Assembly (NCBI GenBank): GCA_024236235.1
Contig: JACKKV010000007.1
Location: forward strand, 1-64,000
Source: Novosphingobium sp.
Lineage (GTDB): Bacteria; Pseudomonadota; Alphaproteobacteria; Sphingomonadales; Sphingomonadaceae
DNA length: 64,000 nucleotides
Direction: 5' to 3'
Numbering within the stretch: position 1 is the first letter of the stretch; each line of letters begins with the position of its first letter. The translations under genes and the position numbers were made by a program. Under the pieces are notes generated by a model, which was not told the origin of the DNA, made no database searches, and saw only the letters and a list, made by a program, of their open reading frames with translations. This document shows, piece after piece, positions 17,566 through 26,106 of the stretch.

Positions 17566-18787
17566 CGGTGGCCTTCCGCAGGTTGCGGGCGCGGCGATGG
17601 CTTCGTGAAAGCAGCCTGATCTTGCGCCCGATGCGTGCAAAAACGGCTTCCAGCGCACCGATCGCCTGCCCGCCGGGAATGAAGGCGACGCGGTAATACA
17701 TCCACAGGATCAGCCCGGCAAAGATCAGGAACGGCCCCCACAGCCCGATCACGGGATTGAGCAGGCCGAGACTGGCGACATCCTGCGCATACTGGTTCAC
17801 CTTGTGATAGGAGACGACCATGACGATCGAGACGAATACGCCCAGCGCCGAGGTTGATCGTTTGGGCGGGATCGCCAGCGCCACCGCCAGCAGTGGCATC
17901 AGCAGCATCATCACGACTTCGACCAGCCGGTAATTCAGGCTGGCCCAGCTCTGCGTGCGCTTTTCCAGGGGCACCTGGTCATTCCAGCCGATCTTGAGCA
18001 GTTCAGGCAGGATATATTCCCGTTCGGCCTGGCCGCGGGCGCGGAACGCCTCGATCTTGGGCAGATCGATCGGCAAGTCGTGCTGGGAAAAGCTGAGTAC
18101 GCGGGGCGTTTCGCCCGGCTTGCCCGTTTCCTGAATGATCGTGCCATCCACCAGCCGCAGGATCACCGTATCGCGGCTGTCTTCAGTCGCCAGAAAGCGG
18201 CCTTCGCGCGCGGATATCGACAGGACCTGCCCCTTCTGATTGGCGATGCGCGCGAAAATGCCGATCAGCTGCGTGCCATTGTTGCGGCTCTCTTCGATCT
18301 GCAACGCCATCCGGTCCTTGAGCGAGGTGAATTCGCCCACCTTGATCGAAGCGCCCAGCGCGCCGGACCGCAGCTGGAATTCCATCTGTTCGTAATAATA
18401 GCGCGAATAGGGCTGGAGGAAGCCGACGATCAGCAGGTTGAGCGCGGCCAGCGCGATGGTTAGCATATAGGGCACGCGCAGCAGCCGGTTGTAACCCATC
18501 CCCACCGCGCGCAGCACGTCCAGTTCGCTGCTGGTCGCCAGCTTGCGAAAGGCCAGCAGGATGCCCAGCAGCAGCCCCAGCGGGATCGCCAGGCTGGCAT
18601 ATTCGGGGATGAGATTGGCGAGCATCTTGAAGACGATGCTGACCGGCCCGCCTTCGACCGCCACGAAGTCAAACAGGCGCAGCATCTTTTCCATCAGCAG
18701 CAGCGATGCGGCGATCACGAACACGGCGACCATCGGCACCCAGGTCAGGCGGAAAATATAGCGATCAATGGCAGTTAAGGATTTCAA
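17555..18787 (-). CDS. lptF: LPS export ABC transporter permease LptF
   Basis: 410 aa, YjgP/YjgQ family. Starts MKSLTAIDRYIFRLTWVP. Helices lie at about 12-35, 60-82 and 100-125; the periplasmic domain spans about 135-275 and three more helices run about 285-375, ending in a basic tail. It works with LptG and LptB2 to pull LPS from the inner membrane. It is the first gene of a two-gene leftward operon; the promoter must lie in 18788-18904, where I see no firm motif. The C-terminal Arg-rich tail of about 30 residues is a little longer than in enterobacteria. Confidence 0.9.
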   Translation of the reverse strand: MKSLTAIDRYIFRLTWVPMVAVFVIAASLLLMEKMLRLFDFVAVEGGPVSIVFKMLANLIPEYASLAIPLGLLLGILLAFRKLATSSELDVLRAVGMGYNRLLRVPYMLTIALAALNLLIVGFLQPYSRYYYEQMEFQLRSGALGASIKVGEFTSLKDRMALQIEESRNNGTQLIGIFARIANQKGQVLSISAREGRFLATEDSRDTVILRLVDGTIIQETGKPGETPRVLSFSQHDLPIDLPKIEAFRARGQAEREYILPELLKIGWNDQVPLEKRTQSWASLNYRLVEVVMMLLMPLLAVALAIPPKRSTSALGVFVSIVMVVSYHKVNQYAQDVASLGLLNPVIGLWGPFLIFAGLILWMYYRVAFIPGGQAIGALEAVFARIGRKIRLLSRSHRRARNLRKATDAA

Positions 18788-18904
18788 GCGCTTGGCCGTC
18801 GCTGTCTTGTCGTGGCGGGATCGTGTCCCGGCCTATAGCGCGCCGGGGGCGGCAGGTCATGCCCCGTTTTGCAATTGGCGGGCAGGGGCAGGGGCGGGCG
18901 CGTT

Positions 18905-19363
18905 TCAGAGCAGTTCGAACAGCTCGTAGACCGGTCCTTGCGGGCGCCGATGGCCGATCCCGAAGGCGATGACATCATTCAGCCAGACCAGCCGCGGGGC
19001 GGCGGTTTCGAACTGGGCGGCGGTGCGGAAATAGAGCTCGTCCGGTGCGATCGTCTCTCCGGCCTGCATCCGTTCGATCATGTCGCCGGGGCCCCTGAGG
19101 CGGCCGGAATAGGTCATGTAGATGATTTCACCCTGATCGGTTTCGAGCATGGCGCGAACATCGAGATGAATGACCCCGTCCGGGCGGCGAAACCACCAGT
19201 CGCCGCCGCCGGGCTGCGCAATGCCGTTCAGGCGTTCGCCATGAAAGCGGCCCGACTGGATGATACCGCTCTGCCGGAAATAACCCTGCGGGACATCTCC
19301 CACCGGCTGGGGCGTGGTTTCAAACTCCGCAGTGAACAGCGGACGGAAGCGCGGCTCGCTCAA
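18905..19363 (-). CDS. DUF3237 (UPF0311) family protein
   Basis: 152 aa. The layout matches DUF3237: LFTAEFET..P...GDVPQGYF, then GIIQSGRFHGERLNGIAQPGGGDWWFRRPDGVIHLDVRAMLETDQGEIIYMTYSGR. The family forms a small beta-barrel of unknown biochemical function, sometimes near aromatic-degradation or acyl-CoA genes. There is no signal peptide. It lies 24 bp downstream of clpS on the same strand, so they are probably co-transcribed, though there is no known functional link between them. Confidence 0.85.
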   Translation of the reverse strand: MSEPRFRPLFTAEFETTPQPVGDVPQGYFRQSGIIQSGRFHGERLNGIAQPGGGDWWFRRPDGVIHLDVRAMLETDQGEIIYMTYSGRLRGPGDMIERMQAGETIAPDELYFRTAAQFETAAPRLVWLNDVIAFGIGHRRPQGPVYELFELL

Positions 19364-19387
19364 GTGGATTTCCGCGACCGGCCCAAG

Positions 19388-19717
19388 TCAGGCCTTTTCC
19401 AGCGTGCATTGCAGCGGGTGCTGATTGGCCCGCGCGAAATCCATCACCTGATTGACCTTGGTTTCGGCGATTTCGAAGGGAAAGATACCGCACACGCCCA
19501 CGCCCTTCTGGTGGACATGCAGCATCACCCGGGTCGCCTGTTCCAGGTCCATGCTGAAAAAGCGTTTGAGCACCATCACCACGAATTCCATCGGGGTGTA
19601 ATCGTCATTCAGCAGCAGAACCTTGAACTGGCTGGGCTTCTTGGGCTTGGCGCGGGTTTTGGTGGCCACGCCGACCTGTGCGTCATCGCCCCCGGAATCG
19701 TCGCCCGGATCACTCAT
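19388..19717 (-). CDS. clpS: ClpS adaptor for the ClpAP protease
   Basis: 109 aa. ClpS binds proteins with N-degron residues and delivers them to ClpA. The core FKVLLLNDDYTPMEFVVMVLKRFF (about residues 31-54) with the DD-YTPM binding pocket, then VMLHVHQKGVGVCGIFPFEIAETK, is diagnostic. The first 30 residues are flexible and acidic-then-basic, as usual for the ClpA-contacting tail. ATG 19717 was chosen over 19837 because upstream sequence is not conserved-looking. clpA is not in the window. Confidence 0.93.
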   Translation of the reverse strand: MSDPGDDSGGDDAQVGVATKTRAKPKKPSQFKVLLLNDDYTPMEFVVMVLKRFFSMDLEQATRVMLHVHQKGVGVCGIFPFEIAETKVNQVMDFARANQHPLQCTLEKA

Positions 19718-19849
19718 ATTTGGCCCGCACAGCGGGGCTTTGCGCATATCTTCGGCGTACGGAATCATCGGATCAGGATATCGCATTGGCGGCGGAGCGC
19801 GCAAGCAGCTTCGAAAAGCGGGGGAATCCGAAGCCATGGCGTCAACGGC

Positions 19850-19883
19850 AAAACGGGCCGGACAGTCTGCACTGTCCGGCCCG
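19850..19883 (-). terminator. Rho-independent terminator after the phasin gene
   Basis: A 12-bp stem, GGGCCGGACAGT at 19855-19866 and ACTGTCCGGCCC at 19871-19882, with a CTGC loop. On the minus strand it is followed by C and then TTTT (complement of 19850-19853). It sits 44 bp past the phasin stop, between phasin and clpS, so it should end phasin transcription and separate clpS from it. Confidence 0.8.
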
Positions 19884-19926
19884 CCTTGTTCGGCCGGGGG
19901 GTAGGGGTCCCCGACTAAGCGGTGAT

Positions 19927-20844
19927 TCAGGCGGCCTTCGAGACCTTCTCGGCCAGGACGCTGAAACGCGTGGAGAGCGGCGCGATGGCTTCGTTGGCCA
20001 GCTTCACCAGCTGTTCGCTGCTCTTCGAACCGAACGCGACGGCCGAGTCGAAGTTGCGACGCAGCAGTTCGCCCTGGAGCTGGTACAGTTCGGTCGGCGA
20101 CTTGATCGCGGCGAACTTCTTCATGTCAGCCGTGGCGGTTTCGAACGCGCCCTTGGTTTCTTCGACGTAGTTGCGGCCCAGTTCCTGGACGCCCGACGCG
20201 ATGATCTTGCCCGATTCGACAACGGCTTCGACGTTGCCCTTGGTGATTTCGCTGACTTCGCCAACGGCGGCCGAGCTCTTCTCGTAAGCGGTCTTGGCCT
20301 TGTCCTTCACGGTGGCGATCGTGTCAGTCACCATCTTGGTGTAGTCGGTCTTCTTGCTTGCAGTAGCCATGAAAAATTCCTTCAGATTCGAAACAGTGGG
20401 TAGGGTTGGGGTTGTTGCCTTGGCCGGAGCCTTGGCGGGGTTCTTGCTCTTGAGCGTGGTTGCGGCGGCGGGGGCCGCCTGCTTGGTCACCTTCCTGGCG
20501 ACGGCGGGCCTGGCCGGCTTTGCCGCAGGTGCTTTCGCCGGAGCGGCGGCAGGCTTGCTGGCCGCCGGGGCTTTTTTCGCCGTCACCTTGCGGGTGGCCG
20601 GCTTCTTTGCGGCGACGGGCTTCTTTGCCGGAGCCTTGGCCACGGCCGGGGTTTTCGCGACGGGAGCCGGAGCCGGAGCTTCTGCGACCACTGCCTTGAC
20701 GGCAGGGGCTTCCACTGCCGGGGCAGGTTCGGCCTTGGGCGCCGCTGTTACCGGCGCGGGCTTGGTTACCGCGACGGTGCTGGCAGCTGCCTCATAGGCT
20801 TTCTCGGCTGCGTCACCCGTCGCATTTTCGATCTTGTCTGCCAT
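19927..20844 (-). CDS. phaP: Phasin with histone-H1-like N-terminal tail
   Basis: 305 aa. Residues about 165-305 are a phasin domain (MVTDTIATVKDKAKTAYEKSS, VGEVSEITKGNVEAVVESGKII, ELGRNYVEETKGAFE, SPTELYQLQGELLR), which coats polyhydroxyalkanoate granules. Residues about 25-150 are an Ala/Pro/Lys-rich low-complexity tail with repeated PAKK, KPVAAKK and KKAPAA units like histone H1 or PhaM. ATG 20844 has AGGAC upstream. An internal ATG at 20370 has a strong GAAGGAA site and would give the bare 147-aa phasin, so two products are possible. It lies downstream of phaC behind a separate promoter region carrying paired TTGTGCACTGCACAA-type operators. A terminator follows. Confidence 0.85.
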   Translation of the reverse strand: MADKIENATGDAAEKAYEAAASTVAVTKPAPVTAAPKAEPAPAVEAPAVKAVVAEAPAPAPVAKTPAVAKAPAKKPVAAKKPATRKVTAKKAPAASKPAAAPAKAPAAKPARPAVARKVTKQAAPAAATTLKSKNPAKAPAKATTPTLPTVSNLKEFFMATASKKTDYTKMVTDTIATVKDKAKTAYEKSSAAVGEVSEITKGNVEAVVESGKIIASGVQELGRNYVEETKGAFETATADMKKFAAIKSPTELYQLQGELLRRNFDSAVAFGSKSSEQLVKLANEAIAPLSTRFSVLAEKVSKAA

Positions 20845-20891
20845 TCGTCCTGTACCTCGCATTGCGCTTTCCCATACCGGAAAGGCGTATG

Positions 20892-20951
20892 TTGCACTGC
20901 ACAAATAGTGAGTGCGCCTGCGATGTCAAGGAAAAATTGTGCACTGCACAA
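20892..20951 (-). promoter_or_regulatory. Pair of PhaR-like operators upstream of the phasin gene
   Basis: Two copies of GCACTGCACAAA start 47 bp apart: TTGCACTGCACAA at 20892-20904 and the perfect inverted repeat TTGTGC-ACT-GCACAA at 20937-20951. TGC/GCA-rich palindromes in phasin promoters are the binding sites of PhaR, the repressor that senses PHA granules, in alphaproteobacteria (established knowledge, recalled). They sit 48-107 bp upstream of the phasin start. phaR itself is not in the window. Confidence 0.6.
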
Positions 20952-20993
20952 AAGTGTAACAATTCGACGGGGAGGCGGGGCGAATGGGCGGGG

Positions 20994-22862
20994 CTAATGT
21001 TCCATTACGTACCGGCCCGGCGCGTCCTCGATCACCTTGTCGCCCTTGCCGCCCGGTGCGCGCTTGCCCTTCGCCGGGACTGTTTCGGTGCCGAAGCTGT
21101 GCAGCCATTCGATCCAGTACGGCCACCAGCTGCCGGGGTGTTCGCGTGCCCCGGCCACGAAATCCTCGTAAGTCGTATAGGGCGGCTCGCTGGTCCAGTA
21201 CTGGTACTTGTGCAGCGAAGGCGGGTTGACCACCCCGGCGATATGGCCTGACCCGGCCAGCATGAAACGGGTCGGCCCGCGGAAATGACGGGTGGCGCGA
21301 AACACGCTTTCGGGCGGTGCGATGTGATCTTCGCGCCCCGCCTGGATGAAGCACGGCGTTTCGATGCGGGTAAGGTCGATCGGCGTGCCATCCGCTTCCA
21401 GCCGGTCAGGCACGACCATCAGATTGTCGCGATAAAGCTGGCGGGTGTAATTGTGATGCCAGCGCGCAGGCAGGTTGGTCGAATCCCCGTTCCAGAACAG
21501 CAGGTCGAACGCAGGGTAATCCTCGCCCAGCAGATAATTGTTGATGACATAGCTCCAGATCAGATCCTTGCCCCGCAGGGCGTTGAACGTCGCCGCCATG
21601 TAGCGACCGTCAAGATAACCTTTTTCGGACAGCTGATCGGCCAGTGTGAGCGCGGGGCCATCGCAGAAATATTTCAACTCCCCGGATTTCTCGAAATCGA
21701 CCTGGGCGGTGAAGAAGGTCGCGCTGGCGACCTTGTCCGCCTGCCCGCGCCGGGCCAGGATGGAAAGGGTCGCCGCAAGGGTGGTGCCTGCCACGCAATA
21801 GCCGATGGCGTGGACGGCGGGCACTTTCAGCCGCTCGCGGACGACATTGATCGCTTCGATCTGGGCGCGGATGTAATCGTCCCATTCGATCTCGGCCATG
21901 GATGCGTCCGCCGATTTCCAGGACACCATGAAAGTGGTCAGCCCCTGTTCGACGGCCCAGCGCACGAAGCTTTTCTTTGCGTTGAGATCGAGGATGTAGA
22001 AGCGGTTGATCCACGGCGGAAAGATCACCAGCGGCGTTTCCAGCACTGTTTCAGTGGTAGGGCTGTACTGGATCAGTTGGAACAGCGGCGTTTCATACAC
22101 CACCTTGCCGGGGGTGACGGCGATGTTGCGACCCACTTCGAAGGCGGATTTGTCCGTGTGCGACAATTGGCCGTGGCGCAGGTCCGAGAGCAGATGTTCC
22201 ATGCCGCGCACCAGATTTTCGCCCCGCGTTTCCAGCGTGCGTTCGATCACCACCGGATTGGTGGTGGGGAAATTGGCCGGGCTCAGCGCCTCCACCATGC
22301 AGCGCGCCGCGAATCTGAGCTGGTCGCGCTTTTCGTCATTCAGCCCCTCCATCGCATCGATCGCGGCCTGGACCTGATCGGACAGCATCAGATAGGTCTG
22401 GTGCAGGATGGCAAAGGCGGGCTGGTTCTGCCAGCGCGGATCGGCAAAGCGGCGGTCGGAACGCGGCAGGGCGGGCGTGCTGCCGGCGCCCGCGTTCGGC
22501 CCCATCCCGTACTGGGCCAGCACATTTTCCCACAGCGCCAGCCCTTCATCGCACAGGCGCTGGCGCGTATCGGCATTGCCCAGCGGCAATTGTTCGTAGA
22601 ACATCTCCAGATAGTCGAGCCATTTGGTGACATTGGCAAAGGGGTGCGGATCCTTGCCCTCGTTGACCAGTTCCTGCTGAAAATCCAGCCACAGCCCCTG
22701 CAGCTTTCTGGAGGATTCCAGCCAGCCCGTCATTTCCTGCGGGTCCAGGCCCGGCGGGACGAAGCCCGGCATCAATGGCGACAGCATTTGTTGAAGCGCC
22801 GTTGCCTGTTCGCTCCACAGCCGCCGGAACATTTCGGTCGGGTCTTCGGTTTTGTCTGCCAT
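20994..22862 (-). CDS. phaC: Class I poly(3-hydroxyalkanoate) synthase
   Basis: 622 aa, near the usual class I length of about 590. It polymerises hydroxyacyl-CoA into storage polyester at the granule surface. The N-terminal PhaC domain spans about 40-280; the alpha/beta-hydrolase lid and core follow. The lipase-like box AIGYCVAGTTL places the catalytic Cys at residue 356; the partner Asp is likely in REDHIAP and the His in GSGHIAGVVNPP. ATG 22862 was chosen by the conserved-looking MADKTEDPTEMFRRLW start. phaP lies downstream in the same direction with its own operators. phaA/phaB are not here. Confidence 0.93.
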   Translation of the reverse strand: MADKTEDPTEMFRRLWSEQATALQQMLSPLMPGFVPPGLDPQEMTGWLESSRKLQGLWLDFQQELVNEGKDPHPFANVTKWLDYLEMFYEQLPLGNADTRQRLCDEGLALWENVLAQYGMGPNAGAGSTPALPRSDRRFADPRWQNQPAFAILHQTYLMLSDQVQAAIDAMEGLNDEKRDQLRFAARCMVEALSPANFPTTNPVVIERTLETRGENLVRGMEHLLSDLRHGQLSHTDKSAFEVGRNIAVTPGKVVYETPLFQLIQYSPTTETVLETPLVIFPPWINRFYILDLNAKKSFVRWAVEQGLTTFMVSWKSADASMAEIEWDDYIRAQIEAINVVRERLKVPAVHAIGYCVAGTTLAATLSILARRGQADKVASATFFTAQVDFEKSGELKYFCDGPALTLADQLSEKGYLDGRYMAATFNALRGKDLIWSYVINNYLLGEDYPAFDLLFWNGDSTNLPARWHHNYTRQLYRDNLMVVPDRLEADGTPIDLTRIETPCFIQAGREDHIAPPESVFRATRHFRGPTRFMLAGSGHIAGVVNPPSLHKYQYWTSEPPYTTYEDFVAGAREHPGSWWPYWIEWLHSFGTETVPAKGKRAPGGKGDKVIEDAPGRYVMEH

Positions 22863-22987
22863 TATCGCTTCACCGGTTCTAGAGGGGCGCGCCCGCGCCA
22901 TTGCCAGGATGAGTCGTTCATCAAAGCCATTGCATAGCATAAGCAGCATTTGCGAAAGGGCCATAATAGCCTAAAGTTGGTTGCAGT

Positions 22988-23004
22988 GCGGTGACGGTCA
23001 CCGC
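22988..23004. promoter_or_regulatory. Perfect 17-bp palindrome between phaC and the aminotransferase gene
   Basis: GCGGTGAC-G-GTCACCGC is an 8-bp inverted repeat with a one-base centre, in the 162-bp divergent gap. It ends 20 bp upstream of the aminotransferase start codon, where an operator could block transcription or initiation. I cannot name the regulator. Confidence 0.4.
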
Positions 23005-23024
23005 CCTTTGGAATGTTAGAGGTC

Positions 23025-24224
23025 ATGGAAGACGAATTTTACCGCATCAAGCGCCTGCCGCCCTATGTCATCGCCGAAGTCAACGCGATGCGCGCTGCGG
23101 CACGCCATGCGGGCCGTGACATCATCGACCTGGGCATGGGCAATCCCGATCTGCCGCCGCCCGATCACGTCATCGAAAAACTGTGCGAAGTTGCGCGCAA
23201 GCCCGATGCGCACGGCTATTCCCAGTCCAAGGGCATACCCGGCCTGCGCCGCGCCCAGGCGAATTATTACGGCCGCCGGTTCGGGGTAGAGCTTGATCCC
23301 GAAAGTGAAGTGGTCGTCACGCTCGGCTCGAAGGAAGGGCTGGCGACGCTCGCCACCGCGATCACCGCGCCGGGCGATGTTGTGCTGGCGCCCAATCCCA
23401 GCTATCCGATTCATACCTTCGGTTTCATCATCGCAGGGGCCACGATCCGCTCCGTGCCGACCACGCCTGACGATCGCTACTGGGAATCGCTGGACAAGGC
23501 GATGGCTTTCACCGTGCCGCGGCCCAGCATCCTGATCGTCAACTATCCGTCCAACCCCACCGCCGAGGTGGTGGATCTGGCATTTTACGAACGGCTGGTC
23601 GCCTGGGCGAAGGAGAACAAGGTCTGGGTGCTGTCCGACCTTGCCTATTCCGAACTTTATTATGACGGCAAGCCGACTCCCTCGATCCTGCAGGTGCCGG
23701 GGGCGAAGGATGTGGCGGTGGAATTCACCTCCCTCAGCAAGACCTATTCGATGGCCGGCTGGCGGATGGGCTTTGCCGTGGGCAACCGCAAGCTCATCGC
23801 GGCGCTGACGCGGGTCAAGAGTTACATCGATTATGGAGCTTTCACGCCGATCCAGGCGGCGGCCTGCGCCGCCCTCAACGGGCCGCAGGACATTGTGGAA
23901 CGCAATCGCGAACTCTATCATCGCCGCCGCGACGTGCTGGTTGAAAGCTTCGGGCGGGCCGGATGGGAAATTCCCCCGGCCAAGGCATCGATGTTCTGCT
24001 GGGCGCCTCTGCCTCCGCAGCTCAAGGACATGGGCAGCCTCGAATTTTCCAAGCAATTGCTCACTCATGCCGAAGTGGCGGTGGCGCCGGGCGTCGGCTA
24101 TGGTGAGGACGGCGAAGGTTTCGTGCGCATCGCGATGGTCGAAAATGAACAACGGCTGCGTCAGGCCGCGCGCAATGTTAAGCGTTATCTCCAGTCCATG
24201 GGTGTCAATTCCACGGCGGCATGA
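23025..24224 (+). CDS. Class I/II aminotransferase, AlaC-like
   Basis: 399 aa, fold-type I PLP enzyme. The PLP-binding Lys is about residue 239 in SLSKTYSMAGWRMGF; NYPSNPTAE supplies the Asn contacting the cofactor, and VRIAMVEN near the end holds the substrate-carboxylate Arg. MEDEFYRIKRLPPYV at the start and GMGNPDLPPPDHVIEKL match the AlaC/LL-diaminopimelate-aminotransferase-like group, which in proteobacteria usually acts as an alanine/glutamate-pyruvate transaminase. ATG 23025 is preferred over 23013 because GAGG lies just upstream and homologues begin here. It stands alone, divergent from phaC. The exact amino donor is not determinable. Confidence 0.85.
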   Translation: MEDEFYRIKRLPPYVIAEVNAMRAAARHAGRDIIDLGMGNPDLPPPDHVIEKLCEVARKPDAHGYSQSKGIPGLRRAQANYYGRRFGVELDPESEVVVTLGSKEGLATLATAITAPGDVVLAPNPSYPIHTFGFIIAGATIRSVPTTPDDRYWESLDKAMAFTVPRPSILIVNYPSNPTAEVVDLAFYERLVAWAKENKVWVLSDLAYSELYYDGKPTPSILQVPGAKDVAVEFTSLSKTYSMAGWRMGFAVGNRKLIAALTRVKSYIDYGAFTPIQAAACAALNGPQDIVERNRELYHRRRDVLVESFGRAGWEIPPAKASMFCWAPLPPQLKDMGSLEFSKQLLTHAEVAVAPGVGYGEDGEGFVRIAMVENEQRLRQAARNVKRYLQSMGVNSTAA

Positions 24225-24332
24225 ACGGGGCGAAGTTGCGGCTTTGCCTGTTCGCTTGATCCTGTCCCGATAAAACTCTGGTTGCATTGCCCGGTGAGTT
24301 TGTGATGCCTTGCATCGCGAGCAAACGGGGAC

Positions 24333-25094
24333 ATGATGAAGCAATTCTGCTGGGTATCGCAGCGGGCCGCTCTGCCCGACGGGTGGGATCTGCGCCTGCG
24401 CGGCTGGAGGCTGGACGCGGCTGAGCCGGACCCGGCGGCCGAACGGCGCGAACACTTCCCCATCCTGTGCGATTATCAGGGGGTCAGCGCGGCACAGCTG
24501 GCCGGGCTGCGCCAGCACCGCCAGCGCATGCTGTTGCTGGGGGTGGATGGCGGGCTGGAACGCGCGGGCCTGCTTGCCGCCAGGTTTGCCGATGCCCTGC
24601 CGGGCGATGTCGGGCTGGATGAACTGGACCAGCGGGCGGAGCGGGTGTTGCTGCAGGCCGCAGCCATGCCGCGCCAGCGCACGGCCGGGCCCTTGCTGCT
24701 CGACCTGTTTCACCGCGATGCGCAGATCGACGGGCGCTGGCTGGGCCTGCATCCGCGTGAATTCGCGCTGCTGTGGCATCTGGCCGAACTGCCCGGCAGC
24801 CGCGTAACCCGCGCCCGCCTGCTGGCCGATGTCTGGCGGCTCAATCACGATCCGGAAACTAACCGGGTGGAGGTACATGTCTCGCGTCTGCGCGCGAAGC
24901 TGGCCGGTGCGGGGCTTGGTCAGCTGGTGGTGACGGATCCGCGCGGTGGCTATCGCCTCGATTCGGGTGATCGGGGCGATTCGGCATTGCCCCTTGCCAA
25001 TCCGCATAATGCACTGGACGAATATGTGCGGCGCGGCGACATTGCGCCGATCAAGGAGCGGCAGGGCGATGACAATTCCCTTCACAAACAATGA
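24333..25094 (+). CDS. OmpR/PhoB-type winged-helix regulator with a degenerate receiver-like domain
   Basis: 253 aa. The C-terminal domain (about 120-212) is a PhoB-type winged helix: LGLHPREFALLWHLAELPGSRVTRARLLADVWRLNHDPETNRVEVHVSRLRAKLA, with GGYRL in the wing. The N-terminal 110 residues have an alternating beta/alpha pattern like a receiver, but I see no clear phospho-acceptor Asp pair or conserved Lys, so phosphorylation is doubtful. ATG 24333 or 24336 both follow GGGGAC. The 3' end overlaps the next gene (crotonase) by 26 bp, so they are co-transcribed, and the regulator may control this operon. No sensor kinase gene is adjacent. Confidence 0.75.
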   Translation: MMKQFCWVSQRAALPDGWDLRLRGWRLDAAEPDPAAERREHFPILCDYQGVSAAQLAGLRQHRQRMLLLGVDGGLERAGLLAARFADALPGDVGLDELDQRAERVLLQAAAMPRQRTAGPLLLDLFHRDAQIDGRWLGLHPREFALLWHLAELPGSRVTRARLLADVWRLNHDPETNRVEVHVSRLRAKLAGAGLGQLVVTDPRGGYRLDSGDRGDSALPLANPHNALDEYVRRGDIAPIKERQGDDNSLHKQ

Positions 25095-25881
25095 CCGGGT
25101 GACGATCGAGCTGGAAGAGTGCGGCGTGGCGCAGCTGCGCCTTGCCCGGGCGGACAAGATGAACGCGCTCGACATCGCCATGTTCGAAGCGCTGGTGGAA
25201 GCGGGCGATGCGCTGGCCCGCAGTCGCGGCGTTCGTGCTGTGGTGCTGGCGGGGGAGGGCGCCTGTTTTTGCGCCGGCTTCGATCTCGCCAATTTCCAGA
25301 GCTGGCAGGGTGCGGCTGCGCCCGATCTGTGTGTGCGCACTCATGGCGAGGCCAATCTGTTCCAGCAGGCGGCGCTGCAATGGCGGCGTCTGCCAATGCC
25401 GGTGATCGCCGCAGTGCACGGCGCCTGCCTTGGCGGGGGGCTGCAACTGGCCAGCGGGGCGGATATCCGCATTGTCGCGCCCGATGCGAAGCTTTCGATT
25501 CTCGAACTGAAATGGGGGCTGGTGCCGGACATGGCGGGTTTCGTGCTGTGGCGCGGGCTGCTGCGGGACGACAGCCTGCGCGAACTGCTGTTCAGCCACC
25601 GCATCTTCAGCGGGGAGGAGGCGCTCAGCCTGGGGCTTGCTACCATCACCGATCCCGACCCGCTGGCGCGCGCAACTGCCATGGCCCGCGCGATTGCCGG
25701 GCAGAATCCCGATGCGGTGCACGCGGCCAAGGCGCTGGCCAATCGCACGCTGGATGCAACGGCGGCGGAACTGCTGATGGCGGAAAGCACGGCACAGGCC
25801 GGGCTTATGTGGTCGCCCAACCAGCTGGAGGCGGTCGCCAGCCAGATGGAGAAGCGCGCTGCGCGTTATATCGACCCGTGA
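25069..25881 (+). CDS. Crotonase/enoyl-CoA hydratase family protein
   Basis: 270 aa. The crotonase fold is clear: GEGACFCAGFDLANF forms the oxyanion-hole region and AVHGACLGGGLQLASGADIRI the CoA-binding region, followed by LSILELKWGLVPDMAG. The first catalytic Glu of enoyl-CoA hydratase (GGGCE) is Gln here, while the second Glu (LELKWG) and an Asp in VPDMAG are kept. The reaction may therefore be an isomerase or other crotonase chemistry rather than simple hydration. ATG 25069 has AAGGAG ten bases upstream inside the regulator gene. It ends 73 bp before tRNA-Cys. Confidence 0.82.
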   Translation: MTIPFTNNDRVTIELEECGVAQLRLARADKMNALDIAMFEALVEAGDALARSRGVRAVVLAGEGACFCAGFDLANFQSWQGAAAPDLCVRTHGEANLFQQAALQWRRLPMPVIAAVHGACLGGGLQLASGADIRIVAPDAKLSILELKWGLVPDMAGFVLWRGLLRDDSLRELLFSHRIFSGEEALSLGLATITDPDPLARATAMARAIAGQNPDAVHAAKALANRTLDATAAELLMAESTAQAGLMWSPNQLEAVASQMEKRAARYIDP

Positions 25882-25954
25882 CTGCGGCAAAGAAGCGTTG
25901 CCTTGCCGCGATCGCTTCGCTAGGTGCCCGGCTGCACCGCGTCCTGACGCAAGA

Positions 25955-26028
25955 GGCCCGATGGCGGAGTGGTGACGCAGCGGACTGCAAATCCGTATAC
26001 GCCGGTTCGATTCCGGCTCGGGCCTCCA
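25955..26028 (+). tRNA. tRNA-Cys (anticodon GCA)
   Basis: A 74-nt cloverleaf. The acceptor stem GGCCCGA (25955-25961) pairs with TCGGGCC (26018-26024), discriminator T and encoded CCA at 26026-26028. The anticodon loop reads CTGCAAA, giving GCA; the T arm is GCCGGTTCGATTCCGGC. It marks the left edge of an IS/RHS mosaic region, a usual integration landmark. Confidence 0.95.
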
Positions 26029-26106
26029 TGCATATTGAGGTGCAAAGGCGTCTCCGGGTATTGGCGCCCAGAGTGGCGCAACCCCGCGCCATTCCGCGAG
26101 ATCATC

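Noticed and set aside
21285..22937. Plus-strand open frame (550 codons) opposite phaC
   Set aside because: Shadow of phaC; no motif or start signal.
23016..25340. Long minus-strand open frame (774 codons) opposite the aminotransferase and regulator
   Set aside because: Antisense artefact of GC-rich coding DNA; Arg/Gln/His-rich with no family.
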